Part shown: positions 16,357-24,314 of the stretch, in pieces | Layout: each line of letters starts with the position of its first letter | Numbering within the stretch: position 1 is the first letter of the stretch | Assembly (NCBI GenBank): GCA_965249205.1 | Contig: CBDFLL010000005.1 | Coordinates: forward strand, 434,001-498,000 | DNA from: JAQBVV01 sp965249205 | GTDB lineage: Bacteria; Acidobacteriota; Vicinamibacteria; Vicinamibacterales; UBA2999 | Length of the DNA stretch: 64,000 nt | Direction of reading: 5' to 3' | Notes under the pieces: model-generated | Database searches by the model: none | The model's input: only the letters and a program-made list of their open reading frames with translations | Told to the model about the DNA's origin: nothing | Program-made: the position numbers and the translations under genes

Positions 16357-17407
16357 GGGCGGTCAATGCGCTGAGCGCGCCAGACATGCGTTCGGACGCG
16401 TCATCCCAGGTCGCCAATCGCTGGCGCGCGCGGCAGGCACCTTCCGCGAGACGCGAGCGCAGCGCAGCGTCCTCGAGCACGCGGGAGAGCGCATCGATGA
16501 GCGCCGGCTTGTCACCCACGGGAACCAGAAGCCCTGCGGCATCACCCACTAGATCGGGAATCGCACCGGTCATCGTCGCGACCACCGGGAGTCCACAGGC
16601 CAGCGCTTCGGCGACGGCCATTCCATAGGTCTCCTGCCGCGTCGCCAGAACGAAGACATCCGCCGCGTCGTAACAGGCGGCCAACTCCCGGCGGTCAAGG
16701 TCGCCCACGAACGAGACGTGGTCCCCGAGCCCGAGACGTGTCGTCATGTCGCGCACCCGCTCGGCTGTCGCAGGATGCCGCGTGAGGCTGCCGGCGCACG
16801 TCAGGTGCCAGGACCGACTCGGTACCGCGGTGAGCGCATCAAGGAGCAGGTCGTGTCCCTTGCCGTGATGCACGGTCGCCACAGACAGCAGTTGGAGAGG
16901 GTGCGGAGTGGTCGAACCACGCGCGCGCGGCGCAGCGTCTGTGCCAGGCTCGACGATCACGATCCGATCAGCAGCCACCGCGTACGGGGCGATCAGGGCC
17001 AGCGTGGCGCGGCCGGTGACGACGACCAGCGCCGCCGCCGAGAGGGCGCGACCCTCTGCCTCTTCAAACCGCGCGGCCGAGGCAGGATCGAGCCCCGCGA
17101 CTGCGGCCAGTGGCTGGTGGACAAGCGCGACGATGCGCACGCGCCCGGCCTCGCGCGTGATGAGGTCGGGCATGGCGCCCAACGCGAGGCTGTCAACGAT
17201 GACGATGGCCCCAGCGGGGATGGCGGCTAGCGCGGTGTCGGCTCGCGCGAGCACGGCGGCCGTCGGGTACGGAAAGCCGGCATCCAGCTCCAGTACCTCC
17301 ACATGCCAGCCTCGTTTCCGCAGGCCCTCAATGATGCGGCGGTCGTAGATGGTTCCCCCTGTGCGCGCGTCGAGCGACCCCGGCACCACCAGGACGACAG
17401 ACGCCAT
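16349..17407 (-). CDS. GT4-type glycosyltransferase
   Basis: 352 residues with the GT-B architecture of family 4. The N-terminal Rossmann half starts VVLVVPGSLDARTGGTIYDRR, with the acceptor-site GGT. The C-terminal donor half has LLSVATVHHGKGHDLLLDAL, VSFVGDLDRREL and the ETYGMAVAEALACGLPVVAT retaining-enzyme E-x7-E motif. It transfers a sugar from a nucleotide-sugar donor to an acceptor in the cytoplasm. Its start is 2 bases after the PTPS homologue stop and its end overlaps the next methyltransferase gene, so it is tightly embedded in the operon. The acceptor is probably the cluster product. Confidence 0.85.
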   Translation of the reverse strand: MASVVLVVPGSLDARTGGTIYDRRIIEGLRKRGWHVEVLELDAGFPYPTAAVLARADTALAAIPAGAIVIVDSLALGAMPDLITREAGRVRIVALVHQPLAAVAGLDPASAARFEEAEGRALSAAALVVVTGRATLALIAPYAVAADRIVIVEPGTDAAPRARGSTTPHPLQLLSVATVHHGKGHDLLLDALTAVPSRSWHLTCAGSLTRHPATAERVRDMTTRLGLGDHVSFVGDLDRRELAACYDAADVFVLATRQETYGMAVAEALACGLPVVATMTGAIPDLVGDAAGLLVPVGDKPALIDALSRVLEDAALRSRLAEGACRARQRLATWDDASERMSGALSALTAHG

Positions 17408-17409
17408 CG

Positions 17410-17820
17410 CTACGCCGATGTGCTCACGCGGCCGTCGAACGCCGCTGACGCGATATGCGATTCGTGCAGCGTCACGCGGATGCGCTCGATGCCGGACGCA
17501 CCTGCACCCAGGTCCCCCCGGCCAATCGCGGCGACCAGGTTGTCGAACACAACGCGCGCAAGAAATTCGGTCGACGTGTTCCGGCCGGCAAACGCCGGCA
17601 GCTCATCGAGGTTGCGATAGTTCAGCTCGGCGAGCACTTGGTGCAACGCGGCGGCTGCGCGCCCGATATCGACAACCAGGCCGTCGGCATCCAGGTCCGG
17701 CCGTATCAGTTCCACATCCACGACGTAGGTGGCACCGTGCAACCGCTGAGCAGGGCCGAATACCTCGCCCTTGAAGCTGTGAGCAATCATGACGTGGTCG
17801 CGCACGGTCACGCTGTACAT
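17410..17820 (-). CDS. 6-pyruvoyltetrahydropterin synthase/QueD homologue lacking catalytic residues
   Basis: 136 residues with the PTPS/QueD T-fold pattern: MIAHSFKG, AQRLHGATYVVDVEL, LVVDIGR, LAELNYRNLDEL, TSTEFLA and LHESHIA. True QueD enzymes convert dihydroneopterin triphosphate using a Zn site of three histidines and a Cys/Asp/His triad. Here His14 and His28 remain, but the third Zn ligand is Ala30 (HGA instead of HGH), the catalytic Cys is Ala24 and the LDH motif is LNY. The glutamate near residue 119 is kept. Either a different reaction or a non-catalytic binding role is likely. It lies 2 bases before the glycosyltransferase gene and 96 after the dehydrogenase gene. Confidence 0.8.
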   Translation of the reverse strand: MYSVTVRDHVMIAHSFKGEVFGPAQRLHGATYVVDVELIRPDLDADGLVVDIGRAAAALHQVLAELNYRNLDELPAFAGRNTSTEFLARVVFDNLVAAIGRGDLGAGASGIERIRVTLHESHIASAAFDGRVSTSA

Positions 17821-17916
17821 CGAACACTCCTTCTAAACGTTCCGGTGGATCGACACGAGTCTCCGCCGACAACGTTGCCCATGGTCTGTGCCAGGCTGGG
17901 CATAACGCCGACGCGG

Positions 17917-18891
17917 TTACGCATATCGGATCCTGTGGCAGAGCGTGTCGCCGGGCGACGCCGTGAGGCGCACCATGACCTCCGGCAACGTCTCGAAGGC
18001 GCTCTCGCCCGTGATGAGCGCGTCGAGGGTCGGGTCGCTCAAGAGTCGCAACGCGAGTTGCATCCGTCGACGGGTGTCCCACCGCGGCCGCTGTGCCGGC
18101 GCCACACGCCCCACCTGAGACGATTGAATCGTCAGGCGTCTGGCATGAAAGGCGCCGCCAAGAGGCAGCGGGACAGTCTGATCGCCAAACCAGCTCAGCT
18201 CGACGATCCGAGCCTCGGTGGCTGCGAGCCGCAACGCGAGATCCAGGCCTGCCGGCACGCCGCTCGCGTGAATCACGACGTCCGCTTCATCGACGGCTGC
18301 CCCCGGCTCAGCAAACCGGACCCCCAGCGCGCGTGCCACCTCTCCTCGACTCGGATTGATGTCCACCAACTCGACGTCGCAGCCGGGGATACGCGACGCC
18401 AGCCATGCCACCAGGCATCCGACCGCGCCGGCACCAACGACCGAGATACGATCGCCCAGATGCGGTCTGGCGTCCCACACACCGTTGAGCGCGGTCTCCA
18501 TGTTGGCTACCAATACAGCACGAGCCGCCGGGACATCATCCGGCACCGCGTGTATGGCCGTCACCGGCACGACAAACTTCGTTTGATGAGGATGCAGCAC
18601 GAAGACGATCTGATCCTTCAGCTCACCAGGACCGTCGATCACGCGGCCGACGCTCGCGTACCCGTATTTCACCGGCGAGGGAAACTCGCCCACCTGGAAT
18701 GGTGCACGCATGCGCCCCCATTCGCTCTCAGGGACGTGCCCCCCAAACACAAGCGCCTCGGTTCCGCGGCTGATACCGCTGTACAAGGTCTCCACCACGA
18801 CGTCCTGCTCGGTTGGAGCCGACAGCACTTCGCCGCGGATTTCCCCGTGGCCTGGCGCTGTCACCCAGAACGCTCTCGCCCGCTCCTGCAT
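17917..18891 (-). CDS. MDR-family dehydrogenase, BchC-like
   Basis: 324 residues. Medium-chain dehydrogenase fold with an N-terminal catalytic part (LYSGISRGTEALVFGGHVP, FPSPVKYGYASVGRVI) and a Rossmann part (ISVVGAGAVGCLVAWLASRI, ELVDINPSR). The catalytic-zinc cysteine pattern of ordinary alcohol dehydrogenases is not present; SRGTE is typical of the bacteriochlorophyllide dehydrogenase (BchC) group. FVLHPHQTKFVVP and NMETALNGVWDA also fit that group. No other photosynthesis gene is present, so bacteriochlorophyll synthesis is unlikely. It is the first gene of the minus-strand operon, sharing a 14-base gap with the divergent phosphatidyltransferase gene, so promoters must overlap coding sequence. 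Confidence 0.82.
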   Translation of the reverse strand: MQERARAFWVTAPGHGEIRGEVLSAPTEQDVVVETLYSGISRGTEALVFGGHVPESEWGRMRAPFQVGEFPSPVKYGYASVGRVIDGPGELKDQIVFVLHPHQTKFVVPVTAIHAVPDDVPAARAVLVANMETALNGVWDARPHLGDRISVVGAGAVGCLVAWLASRIPGCDVELVDINPSRGEVARALGVRFAEPGAAVDEADVVIHASGVPAGLDLALRLAATEARIVELSWFGDQTVPLPLGGAFHARRLTIQSSQVGRVAPAQRPRWDTRRRMQLALRLLSDPTLDALITGESAFETLPEVMVRLTASPGDTLCHRIRYA

Positions 18892-18905
18892 GTGTGGACA
18901 TTCTG

Positions 18906-19628
18906 ATGCGGACCAGACGCCGTTACAACGTTACCGTCGCAATCGGGGTCGCACTCCTCAGTAGCGCCGGCGTCGCTCTCGTCACTGCCGGCACGCTCGA
19001 TGGGAGTTTCGGCTATCCGCTACGGGCCCTGTCCGTCTTCGCGGCACTGATAGCGGGCGTGCTGTGGGTCGCCGGCGACGAGCATCCCTACCCCAACGCA
19101 GGCCCCGCCAACTACGTAACGGCAACCCGTGCGGCCCTGGTGGCGCTCGTGGCCGGAGCCGTGGGCGAGTCGGCGACACCGGAGATGCTCTGGGCGCTGG
19201 TGGCGGTCACGATTGTCGCGAGCGCGCTGGATGGGGTGGACGGCTGGGTGGCGCGTCGCACGGGCATGGCAAGTGGGCTCGGCGCACGGTTCGACATGGA
19301 AACCGATGCTTTGCTCATTCTCGTACTTTCGGTTCTCGTCTGGCAGCACGAGAAGGCTGGCGCCTGGGTCCTACTGTGCGGTCTCATGCGATACGGCTTC
19401 ATCGCGGCCGGGTGGCTGCTACCGTGGCTCGCGCAACCGTTGCGCTCAACATGGCGCGGCAAGGCGGTGGCCGTTGGCCAGGTCCTGGGACTGGCTGGGG
19501 CCCTCGCGCCAGTCGTGCCCGTAAGGCTCAGCACGCTGGTGGCCGCGTCTGCGCTGGCCGCCTTGGCGTGGTCTTTCGCGATCGACGTCCGCTGGCTGTC
19601 GCGCCAACCCCTGGGGAGACTACCCTAG
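18906..19628 (+). CDS. CDP-alcohol phosphatidyltransferase-family membrane enzyme
   Basis: 240 residues from ATG 18906. The complete family signature D-x2-DG-x2-AR-x8-G-x3-D-x3-D is present as DGVDGWVARRTG, then GARFDMETD. Five to six hydrophobic segments (for example VAIGVALLSSAGVALVTAG) place it in the inner membrane. The family joins a CDP-linked lipid or polyol to an alcohol acceptor, making phosphodiester head groups. Together with the glycosyltransferase and the sulfatase-like gene downstream, it suggests that the cluster product is attached to a lipid. It is followed 5 bases later by a DoxX-like gene. Confidence 0.85.
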   Translation: MRTRRRYNVTVAIGVALLSSAGVALVTAGTLDGSFGYPLRALSVFAALIAGVLWVAGDEHPYPNAGPANYVTATRAALVALVAGAVGESATPEMLWALVAVTIVASALDGVDGWVARRTGMASGLGARFDMETDALLILVLSVLVWQHEKAGAWVLLCGLMRYGFIAAGWLLPWLAQPLRSTWRGKAVAVGQVLGLAGALAPVVPVRLSTLVAASALAALAWSFAIDVRWLSRQPLGRLP

Positions 19629-19633
19629 TCGTC

Positions 19634-20080
19634 ATGTCGGTATTGGGAAGAGTGGGGTCACCTGTCAGCGCGCTACGAATCCTGTCGCTGGTGATGGGGG
19701 TGTTTCTGGTGTGCATGGGGCTCACCAAGACTGGCTGGCTGACCGACAGTGCCGCTCTGGTCCGCATGCTGCAGGGATGGCGCGGCGACGCCTTGCCTCT
19801 CGTCTTGTGGTACCTCGACGTCATCGCCATTCCCGGTGCACCCGTCTTCGCGCGTGTAGTGCTGCTCGCCGAGTTGGCGGCGGGAGCCGCGTTGATTCTG
19901 GGGGTGCGCGTACGGCTGACCGCTACGTTGACACTGCTGATGGTGCTCAACTTTCACGTCGCCAGCGACGTGATCTTCCACTATGACTACCTGACCAACG
20001 GCTACGGCCTACCGGTAGTGGGCAGTCTGCTGGCGCTGGCGCTGTCCAGCACGAGACTGCCCTTCAGCGTCTCTCGTTAG
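19634..20080 (+). CDS. DoxX-like small membrane protein
   Basis: 148 residues with four transmembrane segments (LSLVMGVFLVCMGLTKTGW, VVLLAELAAGAALILGV, LLMVLNFHVASDVIFHY, VGSLLALALS). The arrangement RILSLVMGVFLVCMGLTK and LAELAAGAALILG is like DoxX/DoxD-type membrane proteins, some of which are subunits of thiosulfate:quinone oxidoreductase while others are of unknown role. It is probably co-transcribed with the phosphatidyltransferase gene. Its stop overlaps the stop of the convergent sulfatase-like gene. Confidence 0.7.
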   Translation: MSVLGRVGSPVSALRILSLVMGVFLVCMGLTKTGWLTDSAALVRMLQGWRGDALPLVLWYLDVIAIPGAPVFARVVLLAELAAGAALILGVRVRLTATLTLLMVLNFHVASDVIFHYDYLTNGYGLPVVGSLLALALSSTRLPFSVSR

Positions 20081-21792
20081 TCCTGATCTGCTGCCCCCCG
20101 CACGGCGGCACCTGCCTTCGGTTCTGCCTCTTCCACCGCGTCGAACGCATCGAGCAACATCGGCACCAGCTCGTGCATGGCGGCGATCGACGGGAGGCGT
20201 GGCGCCAGACCGTCCCGAAACCCGTGGTCGAGTAGTCGTTGCAGTACCTCTTCTCGGGGTCCGTCCGCTGGCCCGATCGCCGCGTGCGCGGCGGCATCCA
20301 TGGGCACTCGAGCCCGCGGACCGATCACATGCACCGGCACGCGCCACGGTGCATCAGGCCCGGTCACGGCGGCCGGCGGCTGATGGTCGCCAATCACGAT
20401 CAGGAGGCGGTCGTCACGCTGCTCACGCAGATACCCGGCCAGTGACGCGAACTCGTACGCCATCGCGTTGGCGTAGCTGGGTCCGAGGTTGGTCAAGTCC
20501 GGTCGGGCAGCCATCGCGCGATCCACCTCATCCGGCTCGTACGCATCAGCCGTCAGCACCCGCGACCAGTCCGACTGGTAGGGCGCAACTGGACCGAACG
20601 GCGCGTGCGAGGTACTGGTCGGAAACATGACAAAGATCGGTACGCGTGGGAATCGACTCCCTTCCAGCGCTTCGAGTTTGGCCAGCGCGTACTGATCCGG
20701 GATGCTCCACCATCCGAACTGCGGTCCCTCATACTCGAGAAGATCCCGACCGTAGATCGTGTCGAATCCATAGAACGCCCCTTCCGGCCAGGCCTGTCGC
20801 ATGCCAGGCATCAACGCGACCGTCCGATAGCCGCGCCGCGCGAAAGTCGTGATCATCGTGTCGCGACGCGACGCCATCAAGGATGCGTACGCATACTGGT
20901 CGCGCACTTCGACACCCGACATCAGACTCAAATGCGCCAGCCACGACGAGCCGCCAAACGTCGGAGATTCAACGTAGGCGGATACGACGCGCCGATCAGT
21001 CTCTCCGACGGCCGCCTCAAAATCCGCGAGGCTGTCGGCGACAACCTCTGCAATGCCCGGCGTCTCGTACGCCACAGCGCCGTACGACTCGACGAAGATG
21101 ATGAACACGTCGGCGCCTCCGAGCCCCTCCAGCGTGGCGTCCAGCGGCGGGCTTGGACCGAGCGCGGGCGCCGCAGCGCCTGGACCGAAGGTGGCCAGCA
21201 CATAACGCGCCTGTCGCGCGTAGGCGGGCGTCACCGGATCCGCGAACGCGGCCATGGTCGGCAATCCGCTCAAGAGTTGCTGGCCGATCCACAGGACGCT
21301 GACCGCTCCGGCCATCGCACCCACCACAACTCGCGACCCTGGATGCGCCATACCGGTCGCAATGTGCCCGATCGCCAGCCGTGCCAGTAGGTACGCCACG
21401 CCGACGGCCATCACCCCGGCTCCGACGGTAGTCGCAATGAGCCACCAGGGCGCAGCGCGGCCAAACATGGCAGCCACGTTGCCGAGGTGCTGCGAATCCC
21501 AATACAGATTGAACTCCCGGCCATAGAGCCCGGGTGCCGTCACATCGAGATAGTGGCCAGCGACCAGCACGACCCAGACCACTGGCAGGACCCGCCGCGA
21601 CAGTCGTCCGGCCCACCGGTGCGCGACGGCAAGAAACAGCACGCCAAGGGCGAGTTCCGGGGAGAGCGCACTGCCCCATCGCACCTTGAGAGTTGGCCAG
21701 ACGTTTTCGAACGTGACAGACGCGTTGAGGACGTAGAGGGAAACGGCCAGCGCAGGCCAGGTGCGCCAACCGGGAAAGAGCGACGTTGCCAC
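20077..21792 (-). CDS. Membrane sulfatase / LTA-synthase-like alkaline-phosphatase-superfamily enzyme
   Basis: 571 residues. Residues 1-190 hold about five transmembrane segments; the C-terminal 370 residues are periplasmic. The alkaline-phosphatase-superfamily fold is indicated by ADVFIIFVESYGAVAYET (first metal-binding acid), ESPTFGGSSWLAHLSLMSG (nucleophile region with Thr/Ser), FVMFPTSTSHAPFGP, and LLIVIGDHQPP (metal-binding Asp-His). Relatives transfer phosphoethanolamine or glycerophosphate, or hydrolyse sulfate/phosphate esters. The pairing with a phosphatidyltransferase suggests decoration of a lipid or glycan at the outer face of the membrane. The gene is followed upstream, 1 base apart, by the GTP cyclohydrolase II gene. 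Confidence 0.8.
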   Translation of the reverse strand: MATSLFPGWRTWPALAVSLYVLNASVTFENVWPTLKVRWGSALSPELALGVLFLAVAHRWAGRLSRRVLPVVWVVLVAGHYLDVTAPGLYGREFNLYWDSQHLGNVAAMFGRAAPWWLIATTVGAGVMAVGVAYLLARLAIGHIATGMAHPGSRVVVGAMAGAVSVLWIGQQLLSGLPTMAAFADPVTPAYARQARYVLATFGPGAAAPALGPSPPLDATLEGLGGADVFIIFVESYGAVAYETPGIAEVVADSLADFEAAVGETDRRVVSAYVESPTFGGSSWLAHLSLMSGVEVRDQYAYASLMASRRDTMITTFARRGYRTVALMPGMRQAWPEGAFYGFDTIYGRDLLEYEGPQFGWWSIPDQYALAKLEALEGSRFPRVPIFVMFPTSTSHAPFGPVAPYQSDWSRVLTADAYEPDEVDRAMAARPDLTNLGPSYANAMAYEFASLAGYLREQRDDRLLIVIGDHQPPAAVTGPDAPWRVPVHVIGPRARVPMDAAAHAAIGPADGPREEVLQRLLDHGFRDGLAPRLPSIAAMHELVPMLLDAFDAVEEAEPKAGAAVRGAADQD

Positions 21793-21793
21793 G

Positions 21794-22441
21794 CTACACC
21801 GATGAGAGCAGGTGACCCAGCTTCTCTTTCTTGGTCTTGAGGTATCGCTGGGTCAGCGCTGTGGGCGCGATTTCAATAGGGAGCCGCTCGCTCACTGACA
21901 GGCCTTCGCCTGTCACACCAGCCAGCTTCTTCGGGTTGTTGCTCAGCAGGCGGGTCGTCTTCACACCGAGATGGCGAAGCATCTGCAGGCCAGCGCGGTA
22001 GTCGCGAAGGTCGGCGGGGAACCCGAGCCGCTCGTTGGCTTCGACCGTGTCCGCGCCTCCGTCCTGGAGGCCGTAGGCGCGGATCTTGTTCACCAGGCCG
22101 ATACCGCGACCCTCCTGGTCGAGGTAGAGCACGACGCCACGGCCCTCCGAAACGATCCGCTGCATGGCGGAGTGGAGCTGCTCGCCGCAATCGCAGCGCG
22201 AGGAATGAAACAGGTCGCCCGTGAGACACGACGAGTGCACGCGCGTCAGTACATCCTCCCCGCTGCCGATCTCCCCTCGAACGAGCGCCACGTGAGTTTT
22301 CCGTGAAAAGGTGCTCTTGAACACGTGGATGTCGAACTCACCGTACTCGGTCGGGAGCTTGGCCGAGGCCATCAGACGCACGCGCGGCAGTCGCAAGAGG
22401 GCATTCACGAACGACACCGTACTGCGAGCCCAGGGCGTCAT
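21794..22441 (-). CDS. ribA: GTP cyclohydrolase II
   Basis: 215 residues from ATG 22441; a shorter start at 22372 (192 residues) would fit the classical family length, and neither has a clear ribosome binding site. The enzyme opens GTP to 2,5-diamino-6-ribosylamino-pyrimidinone phosphate. The zinc motif CLTGDLFHSSRCDCGEQL is intact, followed by VLYLDQEGRGIGLVNKIRAY and RLLSNNPKKLAGV. The DHBP synthase (RibB) domain is not present. Its end is one base from the sulfatase-like start, so it is the first gene of that operon. I take it as the entry step of the cluster pathway, though a housekeeping role cannot be excluded. Confidence 0.88.
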   Translation of the reverse strand: MTPWARSTVSFVNALLRLPRVRLMASAKLPTEYGEFDIHVFKSTFSRKTHVALVRGEIGSGEDVLTRVHSSCLTGDLFHSSRCDCGEQLHSAMQRIVSEGRGVVLYLDQEGRGIGLVNKIRAYGLQDGGADTVEANERLGFPADLRDYRAGLQMLRHLGVKTTRLLSNNPKKLAGVTGEGLSVSERLPIEIAPTALTQRYLKTKKEKLGHLLSSV

Positions 22442-22586
22442 CGGGAACAACTGGTGGTGAACATCGTGGGCTGTAATCGTAGGAGGGGTGGAACAGGGTG
22501 TCAAACGGTGTCTCACTGCCAGACCGTCGTACTTCACCGCGGGTGCGCTTTGCATGTAGACTCCGGCCAAAGGAGCCCCCACAACC

Positions 22587-23024
22587 ATGGCTGATACCGC
22601 ACAGAACTATAAGAACCACGCTCGCTTGATTCCCGGCTTTCACTTTTTTGTACTGCCAGTCCTGCTGGTCAATGTCCTGTACAGCGTATGGCTCGCGTGG
22701 AGCGCGCCCTCCTTCGGCGTGGGCTTCGGCGTGATGGTGGCCGTTGCCCTGCTCATGACGGCGTTGCTTGCGCGCCTTATGTCCCTCAAAGCGCAGGACC
22801 GGGTCATTCGTCTCGAGATGCGCTTGCGTATGCGCGAGGTACTTCCGGCGGATTTGCACGGCCGGATCAACGACGTGACGCCCGAGCAGTTGATCGGCCT
22901 GCGTTTCGCCGGCGACGGCGAGCTTGCCGATCTGGTGCGCCAGACACTCGACGGCTCGCTGGCCACGCGGAAGAGCATCAAGGAGGCCGTGAAAGACTGG
23001 CAGGCCGACAACCTGCGCGTCTGA
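22587..23024 (+). CDS. DUF6526-type membrane protein
   Basis: 145 residues, with an AAAGGAG ribosome binding site before the ATG. Two hydrophobic segments (FHFFVLPVLLVNVLYSVWLA and FGVMVAVALLMTALLARL) are followed by the conserved LKAQDRVIRLEMRLRMREVLP and a cytoplasmic helical tail ending in DWQADNLRV. This fits the DUF6526 family, which has no known role. It is divergent from ribA with a 145-base gap holding both promoters, and is followed by a strong hairpin. Confidence 0.75.
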   Translation: MADTAQNYKNHARLIPGFHFFVLPVLLVNVLYSVWLAWSAPSFGVGFGVMVAVALLMTALLARLMSLKAQDRVIRLEMRLRMREVLPADLHGRINDVTPEQLIGLRFAGDGELADLVRQTLDGSLATRKSIKEAVKDWQADNLRV

Positions 23025-23038
23025 GCATTCGATTGCCA

Positions 23039-23063
23039 CCCCGCGCGCCGCTGGCGCGCGGGG
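23039..23063 (+). terminator. GC-rich hairpin after the DUF6526 gene
   Basis: CCCCGCGCGCC at 23039-23049 pairs perfectly with GGCGCGCGGGG at 23053-23063 around a GCT loop, 15 bases after the stop codon. There is no T-run after the stem. The position and the 11-bp perfect GC stem support a transcription-stop or mRNA-end structure. Confidence 0.65.
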
Positions 23064-23195
23064 CACTCCTGCCCAGCCCCGCTGTGCGTGCCTGCATACT
23101 GCCTGCGCCACCCTGACGCGTCACGGTACCTGATCAAATCGTACGCCATACAGCTGGAGGCGACTTGCATCTGCTGATGCAGGGAGGCATCCTAG

Positions 23196-24305
23196 GTGGT
23201 CATGAAACTCCTAGGCAACGCTCTCCTGACGGCGGGTCTGATGACCCTCGTATCCCTTTCAGCATCAGCGTCAGCATCGGCTCAGACGCCCGGCAGTATT
23301 GATGTCGCGAGCCTGGGTCCCCAGGTTGGGGATCAGATCGCCGATTTCCGTCTGCAGGACCAGACCGGCACGGCGATGACGAGAGACTCGATCATGGGGC
23401 CGAACGGCGCCCTGTTGGTGTTCTCACGCTCGGTGGACTGGTGCCCGTATTGCAAGACACAGATGCTCGACCTGCAGAACCGGCTACCGGAACTGCAGGC
23501 CGCGGGACTCGGCCTGGCGGTGATCACCTACGATCCACCGGCCGTGATGGCTGACTTTGCCTCCCGCCGCAGCATTACGTTCCCCTTACTCTCGGATCCA
23601 GGGTCAAGCACGATCGAGGCCTACGGCCTTCTGAATACCACCGTGGACGCGACGTCGAACAACTACGGCATCCCGTTTCCAGGAACCTTCGTGCTCAATG
23701 GCGAGGGCGAGGTGACGGACCGCTTCTTCGAGGAGGCATACCAGGAACGCACCACCGTCTCGAGCATGATGCTGGCGCTGGGCTCAGGCCGCACACCGGT
23801 CACGGCCAGCCGCATCACCACTGACCACCTGCAGATCACAACCTATGTCAGCGACGACGTGGTGGCGCCCGGCTCCCTGTTCTCGCTGGTCTTCGATGTC
23901 TCGCCTCGCGAGCGTATGCACGTCTACGCGCCGGGCGCCGAGGGTTATCGGGTGATCGGACTGACCCTCGACCCGGACCCCTTGCTGGTCGCTCGCCCGT
24001 TGGAGTACCCGGCATCGGAGATATATTTCTTCGAACCGCTCAACGAGCGGGTGCCGGTGTTTGAGTCGCCATTCCGGCTCGCACAGCTCATGCACGTCAG
24101 CGCGGCGCGCGAGGACCGCGCGGCACTGGCGGACCTGGAGAGCCTCACGGTCACCGGTACGCTCGACTACCAGGCGTGTGACGACAGAATCTGCTTCAAT
24201 CCACAATCCGTGCCGGTGTCCTACACCGTCAGGCTCAGGTCGCTGGATACGGAACGGGCCAACACGACGCCGGCCAACGCTGCACCGGCCAACAGCGCCA
24301 GATAG
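23196..24305 (+). CDS. Exported AhpC/TSA-type redoxin fused to a DsbD-alpha-like domain
   Basis: 369 residues from GTG 23196, eight bases after AGGGAGG; an ATG two codons later is the alternative. A signal peptide (LTAGLMTLVSLSASASAS) precedes a thioredoxin-fold domain with the active site SVDWCPYCKTQMLDLQ and PFPGTFVLNGEGEV cis-proline region. Residues 210-350 resemble the N-terminal domain of DsbD: YEASEIYF-like strand PASEIYFFEPLNERVPVF and the cysteine motif YQACDDRICFNP. The protein probably handles thiols or peroxides in the periplasm. It is followed 9 bases later by a second thioredoxin-fold gene, so the two likely work together. Confidence 0.8.
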   Translation: MVMKLLGNALLTAGLMTLVSLSASASASAQTPGSIDVASLGPQVGDQIADFRLQDQTGTAMTRDSIMGPNGALLVFSRSVDWCPYCKTQMLDLQNRLPELQAAGLGLAVITYDPPAVMADFASRRSITFPLLSDPGSSTIEAYGLLNTTVDATSNNYGIPFPGTFVLNGEGEVTDRFFEEAYQERTTVSSMMLALGSGRTPVTASRITTDHLQITTYVSDDVVAPGSLFSLVFDVSPRERMHVYAPGAEGYRVIGLTLDPDPLLVARPLEYPASEIYFFEPLNERVPVFESPFRLAQLMHVSAAREDRAALADLESLTVTGTLDYQACDDRICFNPQSVPVSYTVRLRSLDTERANTTPANAAPANSAR

Positions 24306-24314
24306 GAACGAGAC

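Noticed and set aside
17917..18891. Bacteriochlorophyll synthesis (BchC)
   Set aside because: The sequence type is BchC-like, but no other photosynthesis gene is in the window and the operon partners are a glycosyltransferase, methyltransferases and a PTPS homologue.
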